Positions 24,605 to 34,901 are shown, counted from the first letter of the stretch. The stretch is DNA of 50,221 nucleotides from Opitutaceae bacterium (GCA_003151515.1 PLXS01000018.1:1-50221), one strand, 5' to 3'. Numbers and translations: made by a program. Notes: generated by a model from the letters alone, not told the origin.

Positions 24605-25006
24605 ATGGAACCGGGCAAGAGGGACCAGCCCTTCTTCCACGTGGCGCTCAACCTCCCCCATGCGGGGAGGGTGGCCCGCAGGATACTGCCGCTTCTGCCG
24701 GACGGCGGGCCCCCCGAGGGCGACGCCGCCGCGTCGCGCAAGATCGCCGGGGCGATGATCGGCCTCCTCGACCCCTGCCTCGAGATGGACGTGAACCCGC
24801 CCGATGAGCTCGCGGCGCAGCTCAGTGAGCGCGCGGCCTCGCTCGGGCGCCGGCTCGTCGGGCACATCGAGCGCGGCGGCTTCGGCCACGACAGGCTGGG
24901 GCAGTGCGTGCGCAACTACTTCGAGTGCCTGGAGCTCGGCCGCGAGGGCGCGGAGATTTCGCTGCGGGCGGGCGAGGATCCGCGCTCGATCCAGCGCCCG
25001 ACGTGA
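24605..25006 (+). CDS. Hypothetical protein
   Basis: 133 aa from ATG 24605, no signal peptide or membrane segment. Mostly alpha-helical with charged faces (ASRKIAGAMIGLLDPCLEM, DELAAQLSERAASLGRRLVGHIERGGFGHDRLGQCVRNYFECLELG). I do not recognise a family. It lies 41 bases after the NUP gene and 31 bases before the esterase gene on the same strand, so co-transcription is likely. Codon pattern fits the host. Confidence 0.6.
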   Translation: MEPGKRDQPFFHVALNLPHAGRVARRILPLLPDGGPPEGDAAASRKIAGAMIGLLDPCLEMDVNPPDELAAQLSERAASLGRRLVGHIERGGFGHDRLGQCVRNYFECLELGREGAEISLRAGEDPRSIQRPT

Positions 25007-25037
25007 GAGGCCCCGGCCAATCGGACCCTTTCCAATT

Positions 25038-26195
25038 ATGAACCACAGATCCCTTGAACTGACCGGATTGCGCCTTTCGCTGGGCCTCGCGGCGCTCCTG
25101 TGCGCCTGCGCAGGCGCGCGCGCCCAGCAGCCCGACCTCAAGTCCCACGAGGTGAATCCCGACCGCAGCGTCACGTTCCGCTACTACGCCCCGGCGGCCC
25201 AGAAGGTCACGCTTTCGCTCGACTACGACCACCATGAGCTCGCGATGGCCAAGGGGGCGGACGGGGTGTGGTCGCTGACGACGGGCCCGCTCAGGCCGGA
25301 GCTTCACATGTACGCCCTTGCGGTCGACGGCACCGCGATCATGGACCCGCTCAACCCCTCGGTCGACACGGGGCTCATCTTCAAGACCAACACCGTCTGG
25401 GTCCTCGGGGCGCCGCAACCCTGGGACCTGGCCGACGTCCCCCACGGCGTCGTGCACCACCACGTCTACCGGTCGGCGGCGATAGCGGGGCTGCCGGACG
25501 GAGCCGAGGACTACTATGTCTACACGCCGCCGGGCTACGACGCCTCCGGGACGACGCGCTACCCCGTCCTCTACCTCCTGCACGGCTGGAGCGCCGTCGC
25601 CGACGCGTGGATGACCGGCGGCCAGGCGAACCGGATCCTGGACAACCTGATCGCGCAGGGAAGGGCGGTCCCGATGATCGTCGTCATGCCGCTCGGCTAC
25701 GGCGACTGGTCCTTTGTCACGGGCGGCTTGAGCCAGCTGAAGGAGTCGAACCTCTCGAACAACCTGGACCGCTTCAGCACGGCGCTCCTGAAGGAGATCA
25801 TCCCGCAGGTCGAGTCGGCCTACCGCGTGTCCACGACCCGGGACGACCGGGCGATAGCCGGGCTCTCAATGGGGGGAGGCGAGAGCCTGGTCATCGGCCT
25901 CAACCATCCGCACATGTTCGGCTGGGTCGGGAGCTTCAGCGGGGCCGTCCTGTACGCCGATTACAGCGGGCCGCTTCCCGACCTGGAAAGCGGGCCGCCG
26001 CCCAAACTCCTCTGGGTCGCCTGCGGCACCGGGGACAGCCTGATCGCGGACAACCGGCGCTTCGTCGAATGGCTGAGGTCCAAGGGCATGCACCCGGCGG
26101 CGGTCGAGACCCCGGGGATCCACAACTGGCCGGTGTGGAGGGACAACCTGGTCGCCTTTGCCCCGCTGCTCTTCAAGCCCGCGGCCGCGCACTAG
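25038..26195 (+). CDS. Secreted esterase (esterase D / CE1-like) with N-terminal beta-sandwich
   Basis: 385 aa from ATG 25038. Signal peptide (LSLGLAALLCACAGARA). Residues ~32-115 form an E-set/CBM48-like domain (SVTFRYYAPAAQKVTLSLDYDHHELAMAKGADGVWSLTTGPL). The alpha/beta hydrolase follows: YYVYTPPGYDASGTTRYPVLYLLHGWSAVADAW, nucleophile Ser277 in AGLSMGGGES, and a late His in GIHNWPVW. This two-domain layout is typical of xylan/feruloyl esterases (CE1) and enterochelin-esterase-like enzymes of glycan degraders. Likely removes ester decorations from polysaccharides. Part of the NUP-to-GH2 run. Confidence 0.9.
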   Translation: MNHRSLELTGLRLSLGLAALLCACAGARAQQPDLKSHEVNPDRSVTFRYYAPAAQKVTLSLDYDHHELAMAKGADGVWSLTTGPLRPELHMYALAVDGTAIMDPLNPSVDTGLIFKTNTVWVLGAPQPWDLADVPHGVVHHHVYRSAAIAGLPDGAEDYYVYTPPGYDASGTTRYPVLYLLHGWSAVADAWMTGGQANRILDNLIAQGRAVPMIVVMPLGYGDWSFVTGGLSQLKESNLSNNLDRFSTALLKEIIPQVESAYRVSTTRDDRAIAGLSMGGGESLVIGLNHPHMFGWVGSFSGAVLYADYSGPLPDLESGPPPKLLWVACGTGDSLIADNRRFVEWLRSKGMHPAAVETPGIHNWPVWRDNLVAFAPLLFKPAAAH

Positions 26196-26282
26196 CGGGA
26201 CGGACGCGCCGTTCGCGACCGAAGGCCTGCGAAATATGGAGCTGCCAAACGACGCCCGCGCGTCCGTTCATTGCACCTTCCG

Positions 26283-27053
26283 ATGCAGCAGAAGATCACC
26301 GGCGAGGCGGTCCGGGCCGACTTCAACGAGATACGCTCCGTCCTGCACTACACGAAGGCGGCGCACCGTCTGGGCCTTTGGAATTCGGAGAGGGCGGTGA
26401 TCGAGCGTTTCCTTCCCGACAGGACGGCGCGGATGCTCGAGGCGGGATGCGGAGCCGGGCGGGTCGCGCTCGGCCTTTGGAAGCTTGGTTACGGGAACCT
26501 GACCGGCTTCGACTTCGCAGGGGACCTTCTTGAGCAGGCGAGGAGCCTGGCCGACGAGAGGGGGGCCCGCACGGTGTCGTTCATCGAGGCGGACGCGACG
26601 CGCCTCGAGGAGGGCGCCGGAAGGTTCAAGGGGCCCTTCGACGGAGCCCTCTTCATGTTCAACGGGCTCATGCAGATCCCCGGCCGGCAGAACCGGCGCA
26701 TGGCGCTTGCCGGGATCCGGCTGCTCTGCGCGCCGGGGGCGCCCCTCATCTTCACGACCCACGACCGGGATGCCTCGGCCGCGGAGCGCGAGTTCTGGGC
26801 CCACGAGGCCCGGCGCTGGGAGACGGGCGGGCAGGATCCCCGGCTCGTGGAGTTTGGCGACCGCTGCTTCGAGGACGAGTCAGGGCGGGTGTTCATGCAC
26901 CTGCCGGACCGGGCCGAGGTGTTCCTGGACCTGGCCTCGGCCGGCTGGGTCCACGAGTTTGACTCCATGCGCTCGGACATAGCCTGGGAACCCAAGGCCG
27001 TCCACGAGTTCGCCGACGAGTGCCGCTTCTGGGTCGCGAGGAACGCGCAGTAG
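26283..27053 (+). CDS. SAM-dependent methyltransferase, class I
   Basis: 256 aa from ATG 26283. SAM-binding motif I is MLEAGCGAGRVALGLWKLGY (about 50-69), followed by LTGFDFAGDLLEQARSLADERG and the acidic strand VSFIEADATRLEEG, then FDGALFMFNGLMQIPGRQNRRMAL. A methyltransferase of the type 11/25 group acting on a small molecule; the substrate cannot be inferred. Cytoplasmic, in contrast to its exported neighbours. Same strand as the esterase (87 bases before) and deacetylase (68 bases after). Confidence 0.9.
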   Translation: MQQKITGEAVRADFNEIRSVLHYTKAAHRLGLWNSERAVIERFLPDRTARMLEAGCGAGRVALGLWKLGYGNLTGFDFAGDLLEQARSLADERGARTVSFIEADATRLEEGAGRFKGPFDGALFMFNGLMQIPGRQNRRMALAGIRLLCAPGAPLIFTTHDRDASAAEREFWAHEARRWETGGQDPRLVEFGDRCFEDESGRVFMHLPDRAEVFLDLASAGWVHEFDSMRSDIAWEPKAVHEFADECRFWVARNAQ

Positions 27054-27121
27054 CGGCCGTTTGGGCTTCTCACCTCCCTGACGCCCGTGGCATCCTCGGG
27101 GCCCCGCCCCCGCGAACCCCC

Positions 27122-29179
27122 ATGAGAATGCTTCATTGGATGATTGCCCTGTCGGGCGCCGGCCTGGTCGGGGCGCGCGCGCAAGCCCCCGACCTGCTTG
27201 GCCCCGTGCAGATGGGATCCTACACCCAGACGATCGTCGTCAGGTTCCGCAGCGAGGCCGAGGCAAGCCGGGCCCGGCTGACAATCGCGCCGCTCTACCA
27301 CGACCTGCGCCAGGCCGTTTCCACGCGCATGGACGACAGCACGCTCAACGACCTGGTCGTCCCGGTGGTGATGGCCAGGTACGGGCAGAAGGGGACGTTC
27401 TACCTGAACAGGCTCGAGAGCTGGTACCAGGACAGCCCCGAGACGGGGATCACGATGCCCAGGGATCCCGCCCGGGAGATTCCCCCGCGGCTCCTCTCCG
27501 GCGGAAACTCGATCGGCGGCCACACCCTGAGCCACGAGTACCTCCCGTCCCTGTCCAAGAACGACGCCTTCCGGGAGATCATGGGGAACCGGGTTGCCCT
27601 CGAGGCGCAGGCCGGGATCCAGGTGAACTCGTTCGTCTACCCCTTCGTTGCCTTCCATGAGGGCGACCTGCGCGGCGGGCGGGACCGCCTGGACCTGGAG
27701 GAGATGCTGCGGCGCTCGGGCTACTACCAGCTGGCCGAGCACCGCTACAATGCCGCCCGGGACAGCGGGCTGCAGGACGCCGTGTTCATCACTCTGGACA
27801 ATGAGAACGGAGGGGGCGCGTACTCCGAGGCGGCCTTGACCCGCGAGCGGCCGGCGGACGAGCGTCCGCTCTTCCTCGTCACGATGCACGCCTGGGTGAG
27901 AAACTGGGGGGCGCCGGACTTTCCCAAGCTGGCCGCGATATACGCCAGGTGCTCCGGCCGGCCCGACTGGTGGTACTGCAACCAGAACCAGTACGCGGCG
28001 TACCGGTACCAGGCCCTGCACTCGCGGCTTTCCGCGACGGCCGAGCGCGCCGCCCTGCGGGCGGTGCTGGTGCGGCCCGACCCGCTCGACCTCGGGGACT
28101 GGGTGCCGCTCACGCTGCGTGTGGAGCGGGTTGCGAGGGAGGCGGTGGTATCCGTGGAATGCCCCGGCGCCGACGCCGCGCCGCTGGATCTCGCCGGAGG
28201 CTTCGCCTTCGACCTCTTCCATGACCACGGGCGCGGCGCGATCGCGGCCTGCGCGGAATCGGACAATCCCGGCAATGTCGACAAGCTTGGCGAAGCCAAG
28301 CCCGGGCCCGAGGGCCTGAGCGCGCTGCTGCACAGGGGTAGCGGGGCCCTCAAGCTTTACCTTCGAAACGACGGACCCCAGCCGCTGCGAGACCTCCGCG
28401 TCGTGTTCCGCCTCCCCTTGAGATGGCAGGGCGGCGTCATCCGTGGAACGCTCCCGAAGCTCGCGAGCGGCGCCGCCGACACGTTGGAGGTGGCGCTCGC
28501 CGAGAGGGCGGATCCCGACCACTACAAGGACGGGCCGGAATACGACGTGGCGCAGGTCGATTTCATCGGCGCGCGGCGCGCACGCCTCTACGCGACCTGC
28601 GAAAGCCCTGGTGCGGAACCGGCCGCTTATTTCGCCCGCGGCGGCTTCTGGTTCCTGGGACCCCTGGCGGGCGACGAGGCGGATTTCGACCCGCTCACCT
28701 TCTCGAAGCCGATCCTCGATGGGGCCGCCCCCGCAAGCGGCTACGAGGTCCACTGGAGCGGACGGCTCGCATGGAGGACCCTTGAGCCGTCCAGGTCGTC
28801 GATCCTGGATCCGGACATCATCCCCACGACCGGCAAGCCCAACATCCCGAAGGCGTATGTCGGGGACCGCTCGGTGTATTTCCCACACGCGAACGCCCAG
28901 TACATCCTCTGGGGGCGGATTGTCTCTCCGGACTCCCGGACGGTGCGCGCGGTCTTCCGCGGGGACTGCGTCAGGCGCCTGACGCTCAACGGCCGCGCGG
29001 TCGACGGCGGGGAGCTTCGCCTCGAGAAGGGCGGCAACGACGTGCGCATCCTCTACGCCCCCGCGCAGGGCGAGGGGGCGTCCTTCAACGAGAGCAACTA
29101 CGGCTGCTACTTCCGGCTCGAGGACGGGCAGGGAGGCAGGGTTCGGGACGTGCGTTTCGAAAGGCCGCCGTTGCCGTAG
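27122..29179 (+). CDS. Secreted polysaccharide deacetylase-like protein
   Basis: 685 aa with a signal peptide (MIALSGAGLVGARAQA). Residues ~55-300 resemble a NodB/CE4 domain: VSTRMDDSTLND in place of the usual TFDDG strand, KGTFYLN, and GHTLSHEYLPSL, whose H-x3-H pair would bind the metal with the Asp. ITLDNENGGG and LFLVTMHAWV follow later in the barrel. The remaining ~380 residues are beta-rich (LRVERVAREAVVSVECPG, LKLYLRNDGPQPLRDLRVVFRLP) and likely bind carbohydrate. CE4 enzymes remove N- or O-acetyl groups from glycans such as chitin, peptidoglycan or xylan. Followed 140 bases later by a GH2 enzyme, suggesting the two act in sequence on one glycan. Confidence 0.8.
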   Translation: MRMLHWMIALSGAGLVGARAQAPDLLGPVQMGSYTQTIVVRFRSEAEASRARLTIAPLYHDLRQAVSTRMDDSTLNDLVVPVVMARYGQKGTFYLNRLESWYQDSPETGITMPRDPAREIPPRLLSGGNSIGGHTLSHEYLPSLSKNDAFREIMGNRVALEAQAGIQVNSFVYPFVAFHEGDLRGGRDRLDLEEMLRRSGYYQLAEHRYNAARDSGLQDAVFITLDNENGGGAYSEAALTRERPADERPLFLVTMHAWVRNWGAPDFPKLAAIYARCSGRPDWWYCNQNQYAAYRYQALHSRLSATAERAALRAVLVRPDPLDLGDWVPLTLRVERVAREAVVSVECPGADAAPLDLAGGFAFDLFHDHGRGAIAACAESDNPGNVDKLGEAKPGPEGLSALLHRGSGALKLYLRNDGPQPLRDLRVVFRLPLRWQGGVIRGTLPKLASGAADTLEVALAERADPDHYKDGPEYDVAQVDFIGARRARLYATCESPGAEPAAYFARGGFWFLGPLAGDEADFDPLTFSKPILDGAAPASGYEVHWSGRLAWRTLEPSRSSILDPDIIPTTGKPNIPKAYVGDRSVYFPHANAQYILWGRIVSPDSRTVRAVFRGDCVRRLTLNGRAVDGGELRLEKGGNDVRILYAPAQGEGASFNESNYGCYFRLEDGQGGRVRDVRFERPPLP

Positions 29180-29319
29180 CGCCCGACTGCGGCCATATTC
29201 CCGCGCACCCCGCGGCGGCTGGTCCCGTACGCTCCCCCCCCTCAAGCATGAGCCCCACGCCTTACACCCCCCGCAAGGCGCCGCTTGGCGCCGCGGATTG
29301 CTGCGGCGCGCACGCCCGA

Positions 29320-32300
29320 ATGGGCCGCCACCGGCCCGCCGCCCGGTGCATGCTCATCCTGCTGGCCTCCGCCGGGCTGGCGCTCGCAGGCGGGGGCTTC
29401 ACCCGGGGCATAGGGGTTTATCCAGGGGATCCCGCCGCCTTCAACGGGCCGACGTCCCTTCCCGGCGACGGCACCTACCGCAACATCGCCCTGCACCGGC
29501 CGGCGACGGCATCCAGCAACTATGACTACAGCCTGACCGCCCAGCTTGTCACCGACGGGATCATAGACACGCGCCTTCCCCGCTGGCTTGTCTGCTCAAC
29601 CAGCGACCGCGGGGTCCTGCCCCGCAGCGAGCGGGAGAACGTCGTCGACGGCTACGCGGGCACGAGCGTCGACATTCCGGCGTCGGGGGGCTGGGTCCAG
29701 GTGGAGCAGGCCGGGCGCCAGGACCCGGTGGTCGTCGACCGCATCGAGGTGGCGGCGATCGCGCGCACCGAGGACAAGAATCTGCAGCGCTGGAGCTGCG
29801 CCGTGCAGGCCTCCGACGACGGCGCCAGCTGGAGGGAGCTGGGCCGCGCGGCCGGGCAGGAGAGGCTGTCCCCGGAGGTGTTCTACATCCCCAAGGTCGT
29901 CAGGGCCTCCTTTGACGTCCCGGCCGGCGGGTCCGCCCGTTTCTACAGGGTCGGGATGGACGCCGCCTCGGCGACAGGCTGGCGGGTGTCCTCCTTCGAC
30001 ACCTTCGGCCAGGGCAGACGCGTGCACCTCGGGGGGCCTCAGGACTTCACAAGCGCCTGGAAGAGCGCCGGGAGCGGGCCCGAATGGATCCAGGTCGACC
30101 TGGGCGCGGCCTGCAGCTTCGACCGCGTCGTGCTGCACTGGATCCGGGGCCCCGCGGAGGGCGCGATAGAGGCCTCCGACGACGCAAGGACGTGGAGGGA
30201 GATCCTGCCCCTTGCCGCGGGAGCGGGCGACTACGGGCTTCCCCGGCCGGAGCGCGCCCGCTACGCGCGGGTGAGGCTGGTGAGGCCCGCGACGCCCGAC
30301 GGATACATCCTGAGCGAGTTCGAGGTCTACGGCCGCGGCGGGCCCGTTCCAACGGAGCAGCCGGCGCCGGCCCCGCGGTCCGGCGAACGACAGGACCTCG
30401 TGCGCGGTTCATGGCGCATCCAGCGCGATTCGCTGGTCAAGCTGGGCGGCGAGGCGCTCTCGCTGCCCGGAGCGCAGTGCCAGGACTGGCTTCCTGCGAC
30501 CGTGCCCGGGACGGCGCTCGTGAGCTACTGGAACGCCGGCGCGCTTCCCGACCCGAACTACGGCGACAACCAGCTGCAGATCTCGGACTCCTTCTTCTAC
30601 GCCGACTTCTGGTACCGGGATGAGTTCGACCTGGCGGCAGGGGACCCCGGCCGCAGGATCTGGCTCAACTTCGGCGGCATCAACTGGAAGGCGGACGTGT
30701 ATTTCAACGGCACCCGCCTGGGCCGCGTCGACGGGACGTTCATGCGGGCGCGCTTTGACGTGACGGCGCTTGCGCGCCCCGGCGGCAGGAACGCCCTGGC
30801 CGTCCTCATCCACAAGCCCGCCACCCCGGGCACGGTCCGCGAGAAGACGGCGGACGAGACGGGAAGCAACGGCGGAGCCCTGGGCGCCGACAACCCGTGC
30901 TTCCACGCGACGGCCGGATGGGACTGGATCCCGAGCATCCGGGGCCGCGACATTGGCATCTGGTCGGACGTCTCTGTGACCATGACGGGCCCGGTGGTCC
31001 TGGAGCACCCCATGGTGACCTCCACGCTCCCGCTTCCCGACACAAGCAGCGCCGACGTGTCGGTCGAGGTCGCGCTGCGCAACAGCGCGTCCGGGCCGGT
31101 TGCGGGCACGCTGCGGGGCAGGTTCGGGAACGTGGACTTTGAACGGCAAGTCGAGGTCCCGGCCGGGGCGTCCGTCGTCGTGAAGTTCGATCCGGCCGCG
31201 GTGCCCGCCCTTCGGCTGCAGAAGCCCGTCCTCTGGTGGCCCGTCGGCTACGGCGGGCCGGGCCTCTACAACGTCCGCCTCGAATTCGTCACGGCCGCGG
31301 GCGGCGTGTCGGACTCGAAGTCCTTCAAGGCGGGCGTGAGGCAGTTCACCTACTCGGAGGAGAACGGGGCGCTCAAGATCTTCGTCAACGGCCGCCGGTT
31401 CATAGGCCGCGGGGGAAACTGGGGCTTCTCGGAGTCGAACCTCCTGTACCGGGCGCGCGAGTATGACGCTGCGGTGCGCTACCACCGGGACATGGGCTTC
31501 ACGATGATACGCAACTGGGTCGGGCAGGTCGGCGACGACGCGTTCTTCGACGCGTGCGACCGCTACGGGGTCGTGGTCTGGCAGGACTTCTGGCTCGCCA
31601 ACCCGCTGGACGGCCCGAACCCGGACGACAACGCGCTGTTCCTTTCCAACGCGGCGGACTTCATAGACCGGATCCGGACGCATCCCTCGGTGGGCCTGTA
31701 CTGCGGCCGCAACGAGGGGAACCCGCCTGCGCCCATCAACGACGGCCTGGAGAAGCTCGTGGCGACGCTCCATCCCGGTATCCGCTACATCCCCAACTCG
31801 GCCTTCGGGGTCGTGAGCGGCGGCGGGCCCTACCACCTGATGCCGGTCGGCTATTACTTCGACCAGCGCGCGACCGCCAAGCTCCACAGCGAGCTCGGGA
31901 TGGCGAACATAGTCAGCATGGACAGCCTGCGCCTCATGATGCCGGAGGCGGACCAGTGGCCGCAGGGCCGGGTCTGGGGCCTGCACGACTTCACGACGCG
32001 CGGCGCCCAGCGCGGAGGGGAGCTGCGAAAGACGATCGAGCAGTCCTACGGCGGGGCGTCCGGCGCGGCCGAGTGGGTGGAGCTGGCGCAGTTCGCCGAC
32101 TACGACGGCCACCGCGCCCTGTTCGAGGCTCAGGGCAAGAACCGGATGGGGGTGCTCATGTGGATGAGCCACCCCTGCTGGCCTTCGTTCGTCTGGCAGA
32201 CCTACGACTACTACCTGGAGCCGACCGCCGGCTACTTCGGGGCCAAGAAGGGCTGCGAGGCGCTGCATGTCCAGTGGAACCCGCTCAGCAACGCGGTCGA

Positions 32301-32916
32301 GGTCGTGAACTACAGCGCCGGCCGCAAGACCGGGCTCAGATTGAGCGCCAGTATCGTGAATTCCGACGGCTCCATCCGGTGGGAGGGCACGGCGACGCTC
32401 GACAGCGCGGAGGACAGCGTCGAGGCACCCATGACCATCGCCTTCCCGGCCTCGGGGCTCACCCCGCTGCACTTTGTCCGACTGAGACTCACCTCCGGCG
32501 GCGCAACGGTGTCCGAGAACACCTACATGCGCAGCCTGAAGACCTACACGGTGCCGGGATACTCGTTCGGCCGCTTCCACATCCCGGACTACCCGGCGTA
32601 CGACTTCCGGATGATCCGCACGCTGCCCAAGGTCTACCTGCGCGCCACGACCACGTCCGTGCTGCAGGGGGACCGGTGGATCCTGCAGACGCGCCTTGAG
32701 AATCCGACAAGGACCCCCGCGCTGATGGTCCGCCTCAAGGTCGTGCGCGACAGGAGCGGGGACAGGATCCTGCCGGCCCTCTACGGGGACAACTACGTGG
32801 CGCTGCTTCCCGGCGAGACGCGCAGCATTCGCTCCGAGGTGTACCAGGCCGACACCCGGGGCGAGCAGCCGCGGATGGAGGTCGAGGGATTCAACGTCGC
32901 GGCCCCGGGGACCTGA
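29320..32916 (+). CDS. Secreted glycoside hydrolase family 2 with discoidin-like domains
   Basis: About 1,198 aa from ATG 29320, where the signal peptide is clean (MLILLASAGLALAGG); ATG 29248 adds 24 residues. The first ~340 residues hold two F5/8-type-C-like modules (NIALHRPATASSNYDY, IQVDLGAACSFDRVVLHWI). Then the GH2 sandwich (FFYADFWYRDEFDLA, WLNFGGINWKADVYFNGTRLG), and the barrel with FIGRGGNWGFSESN, FTMIRNWVGQVGDDAFFDACDRYGVVVWQDF, acid/base Glu in YCGRNEGNPP and nucleophile Glu in KLHSELGMANI. The pattern is closest to exo-beta-glucosaminidase/beta-mannosidase-type GH2. Its stop lies 11 bases from the end of the convergent permease gene. It pairs naturally with the deacetylase upstream. 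Confidence 0.92.
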   Translation: MGRHRPAARCMLILLASAGLALAGGGFTRGIGVYPGDPAAFNGPTSLPGDGTYRNIALHRPATASSNYDYSLTAQLVTDGIIDTRLPRWLVCSTSDRGVLPRSERENVVDGYAGTSVDIPASGGWVQVEQAGRQDPVVVDRIEVAAIARTEDKNLQRWSCAVQASDDGASWRELGRAAGQERLSPEVFYIPKVVRASFDVPAGGSARFYRVGMDAASATGWRVSSFDTFGQGRRVHLGGPQDFTSAWKSAGSGPEWIQVDLGAACSFDRVVLHWIRGPAEGAIEASDDARTWREILPLAAGAGDYGLPRPERARYARVRLVRPATPDGYILSEFEVYGRGGPVPTEQPAPAPRSGERQDLVRGSWRIQRDSLVKLGGEALSLPGAQCQDWLPATVPGTALVSYWNAGALPDPNYGDNQLQISDSFFYADFWYRDEFDLAAGDPGRRIWLNFGGINWKADVYFNGTRLGRVDGTFMRARFDVTALARPGGRNALAVLIHKPATPGTVREKTADETGSNGGALGADNPCFHATAGWDWIPSIRGRDIGIWSDVSVTMTGPVVLEHPMVTSTLPLPDTSSADVSVEVALRNSASGPVAGTLRGRFGNVDFERQVEVPAGASVVVKFDPAAVPALRLQKPVLWWPVGYGGPGLYNVRLEFVTAAGGVSDSKSFKAGVRQFTYSEENGALKIFVNGRRFIGRGGNWGFSESNLLYRAREYDAAVRYHRDMGFTMIRNWVGQVGDDAFFDACDRYGVVVWQDFWLANPLDGPNPDDNALFLSNAADFIDRIRTHPSVGLYCGRNEGNPPAPINDGLEKLVATLHPGIRYIPNSAFGVVSGGGPYHLMPVGYYFDQRATAKLHSELGMANIVSMDSLRLMMPEADQWPQGRVWGLHDFTTRGAQRGGELRKTIEQSYGGASGAAEWVELAQFADYDGHRALFEAQGKNRMGVLMWMSHPCWPSFVWQTYDYYLEPTAGYFGAKKGCEALHVQWNPLSNAVEVVNYSAGRKTGLRLSASIVNSDGSIRWEGTATLDSAEDSVEAPMTIAFPASGLTPLHFVRLRLTSGGATVSENTYMRSLKTYTVPGYSFGRFHIPDYPAYDFRMIRTLPKVYLRATTTSVLQGDRWILQTRLENPTRTPALMVRLKVVRDRSGDRILPALYGDNYVALLPGETRSIRSEVYQADTRGEQPRMEVEGFNVAAPGT

Positions 32917-32927
32917 CCCAGGCCCGG

Positions 32928-34901
32928 CTATTCCGCCCTCAGCGCGACCATGGGGCTCACCCGCGTCGTCCTTCGCGCCGGCAGCCAGCACGCGAGAAGC
33001 GCGATCGCGAAAAGAAGGACTGCCACGAGCGCGACCACCCACGGATCGCTCCCGGGGAACAACGGAATCATGCTGCTTAGCACGCGAATGAGGATGAGGG
33101 AGGTCGCTAGGCCCACTATGGAGCCCGCGAGCGCAAGCCAGATCCCATTCCTCAGGAACAGCCAGACGATGCTGCCGGCCTCGGCCCCGAGGGCCGCCCG
33201 GATCCCGATCTCCTTGGTGCGCTCGGCGACCAGAATCGCAACAACGCCGTAGATGCCGATGCCCGCAAGGAGGAGGCCAAGCACGGAGATCTGCAGAAGG
33301 AGCCGGCGCAGGAACGTGAAATAGGACACCTCGTCGGAAAGCACCTCCTTTACCGTCGACAGGTCGCTCAGCGCGAAGTCGGGCGCAAGGACACCGAAGG
33401 TCTTCCTGAGGGGCTCAATCATGGCCTCGGGATCTCCGGCCGTGCGGATGTGGAACCCGATGAACCGGTTGTGCTCCTGGGTCCAGGGTCGCAGGAACCT
33501 GTAGCGGCCGGTCGTCGGGTCGTAGAAGTCCGTGGCCCCCGTGAAATCCCTCATGACGCCGACCACCTCGGCCCAGTTCGGGGCCGCGGGGTCGGTGCCG
33601 CCGAGCCTCTTGCCGATCGGGCTTTCCCCGGGCCAGAACTTCCTGGCCATGGATTCGCTGACGATCACGACCGCCCTCGAATCCGATCGGTCCGTGCCGT
33701 TGAAATCCCTCCCCTCGACGATCGGTATCCCGTAGAGCGCCAGGTAGCCGGGCGTGCAGCCGGTCGAGCCGGCGTACGTCTCCTTGCCCGGCTCCGGCGC
33801 GGGCTGGCCCTCGATCCGGAAGGGCGAGCCGCGCAGGCCCCAGGCGGGGGAGTCGATCCCGAAGGCCACAGCCTGGACGCCGGGCAGGGCCTTGAGCGCC
33901 GCGAGCAGCCGCCCCCCGAAGGCCAGGGACCTGGGATCCCCCATCTCGCCGTAGTGGTCGTGGTCCAACTCCAGGAAGCCGACCAGCTCGTTGTCGGGAT
34001 TCCACCCGAGGTCGCGGTGCGTGAGCCTGTAGATGCCGGTCACGAAGAACCCGGCGCCGGAAAGCAGCGTCAGGGCGAGGCACAGCTCGACGACCACGAG
34101 CGCCTGGCGCAGCCAGTGCCGGGGCCGGCCCGATGTCGCGCCCCTTCCGCTGGCGTTCAGGGACGACACCACGTCCGTGCGCGATGCCAGCCAGGCCGGC
34201 ACCGTTCCAAACATCGCGCCCGTGGCCAGGGCGGCGGCGAATGTGAACGCGAGGACCCGCAGGTCGAGCGGCATGTCCAGGTGGAAGAAGTGCGACACGT
34301 AGGTGTTGCTCCACTTGGCGACAAGCAGCGCGAGGGCCCCGCCCGCCGCCGAGACGACCAGGCTTTCGACGAGCAGCATTCCGATCAAGCGCGAGCGCGG
34401 GCAGCCGAGCGCTAGGCGCACGCCGATCTCCTGCGTCCTGCGGGTCGTCCGCACAAGCTGCAGGTTGGCGAGGTTCACGCAGGAGATCAGCAGCACCGCC
34501 CCGGAAAGGGCCATGACCATCCAGGTGAGTTGGATCCCGGCGCGGCCCATCGAGTTCTTGGGGAAGGGGACGACCCTGAACCCCCGCACGCCGTTGGTCT
34601 TGGGGAAGTCATGGGCGACCCTCTGCGCAAGCACCGTCATCTCCGCCTGCGCGGCGCTGATGGTGACGCCCGGCTTTAGCCGGGCGGCCACCCTGTACCA
34701 GTTGCCTGCGCGGTAGTTCTTGTTCTCGTCGAGCCCGTCGAGCGGCCAGAAGCCCGGATTGGTGCCCCAGAGGGTGGGGTCGTCCAGCGTGGGCGGCATC
34801 ACGCCGATGATCGTGTAGTCCTTGCCGTCAATGCGCGCCAGGCGCCCCAGGATCTTCGGGTCGCCTCCGTAGTGATGGCGCCAGAAGGCATTGCAGACTA
34901 G
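32928..34901 (-). pseudogene. MacB/FtsX-type permease, C-terminal part (split by insertion)
   Basis: About 657 codons encoding the C-terminal part of a MacB-like/ADOP permease: GGDPKILGRLARIDGKDYTIIGVMPPTLDD, the periplasmic domain (ARLKPGVTISAAQAEMTVLAQRVA), a helix pair with NLANLQLVRTTRRTQEIGVRLALGCPRSRLIGMLL, the second FtsX domain (YGVVAILVAERTKEIGIRAALGAEAGSIVWLF) and the terminal LPARRTTRVSPMVALRAE. The frame is open to LVCNAFWRHHYGG and then enters the mobile element at 34902. The N-terminal part is at 38665-39091. Such permeases normally pair with an ATPase, which is not present here. A shortened product from ATG 34802 is possible but would lack the first helix. Confidence 0.9.

Noticed and set aside
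26489..29245. 918-aa minus-strand open frame
   Set aside because: Antisense to the methyltransferase and deacetylase genes; composition is that of a GC-rich shadow frame.
30409..33042. 877-aa minus-strand open frame
   Set aside because: Antisense to the GH2 gene, whose catalytic motifs are clear.
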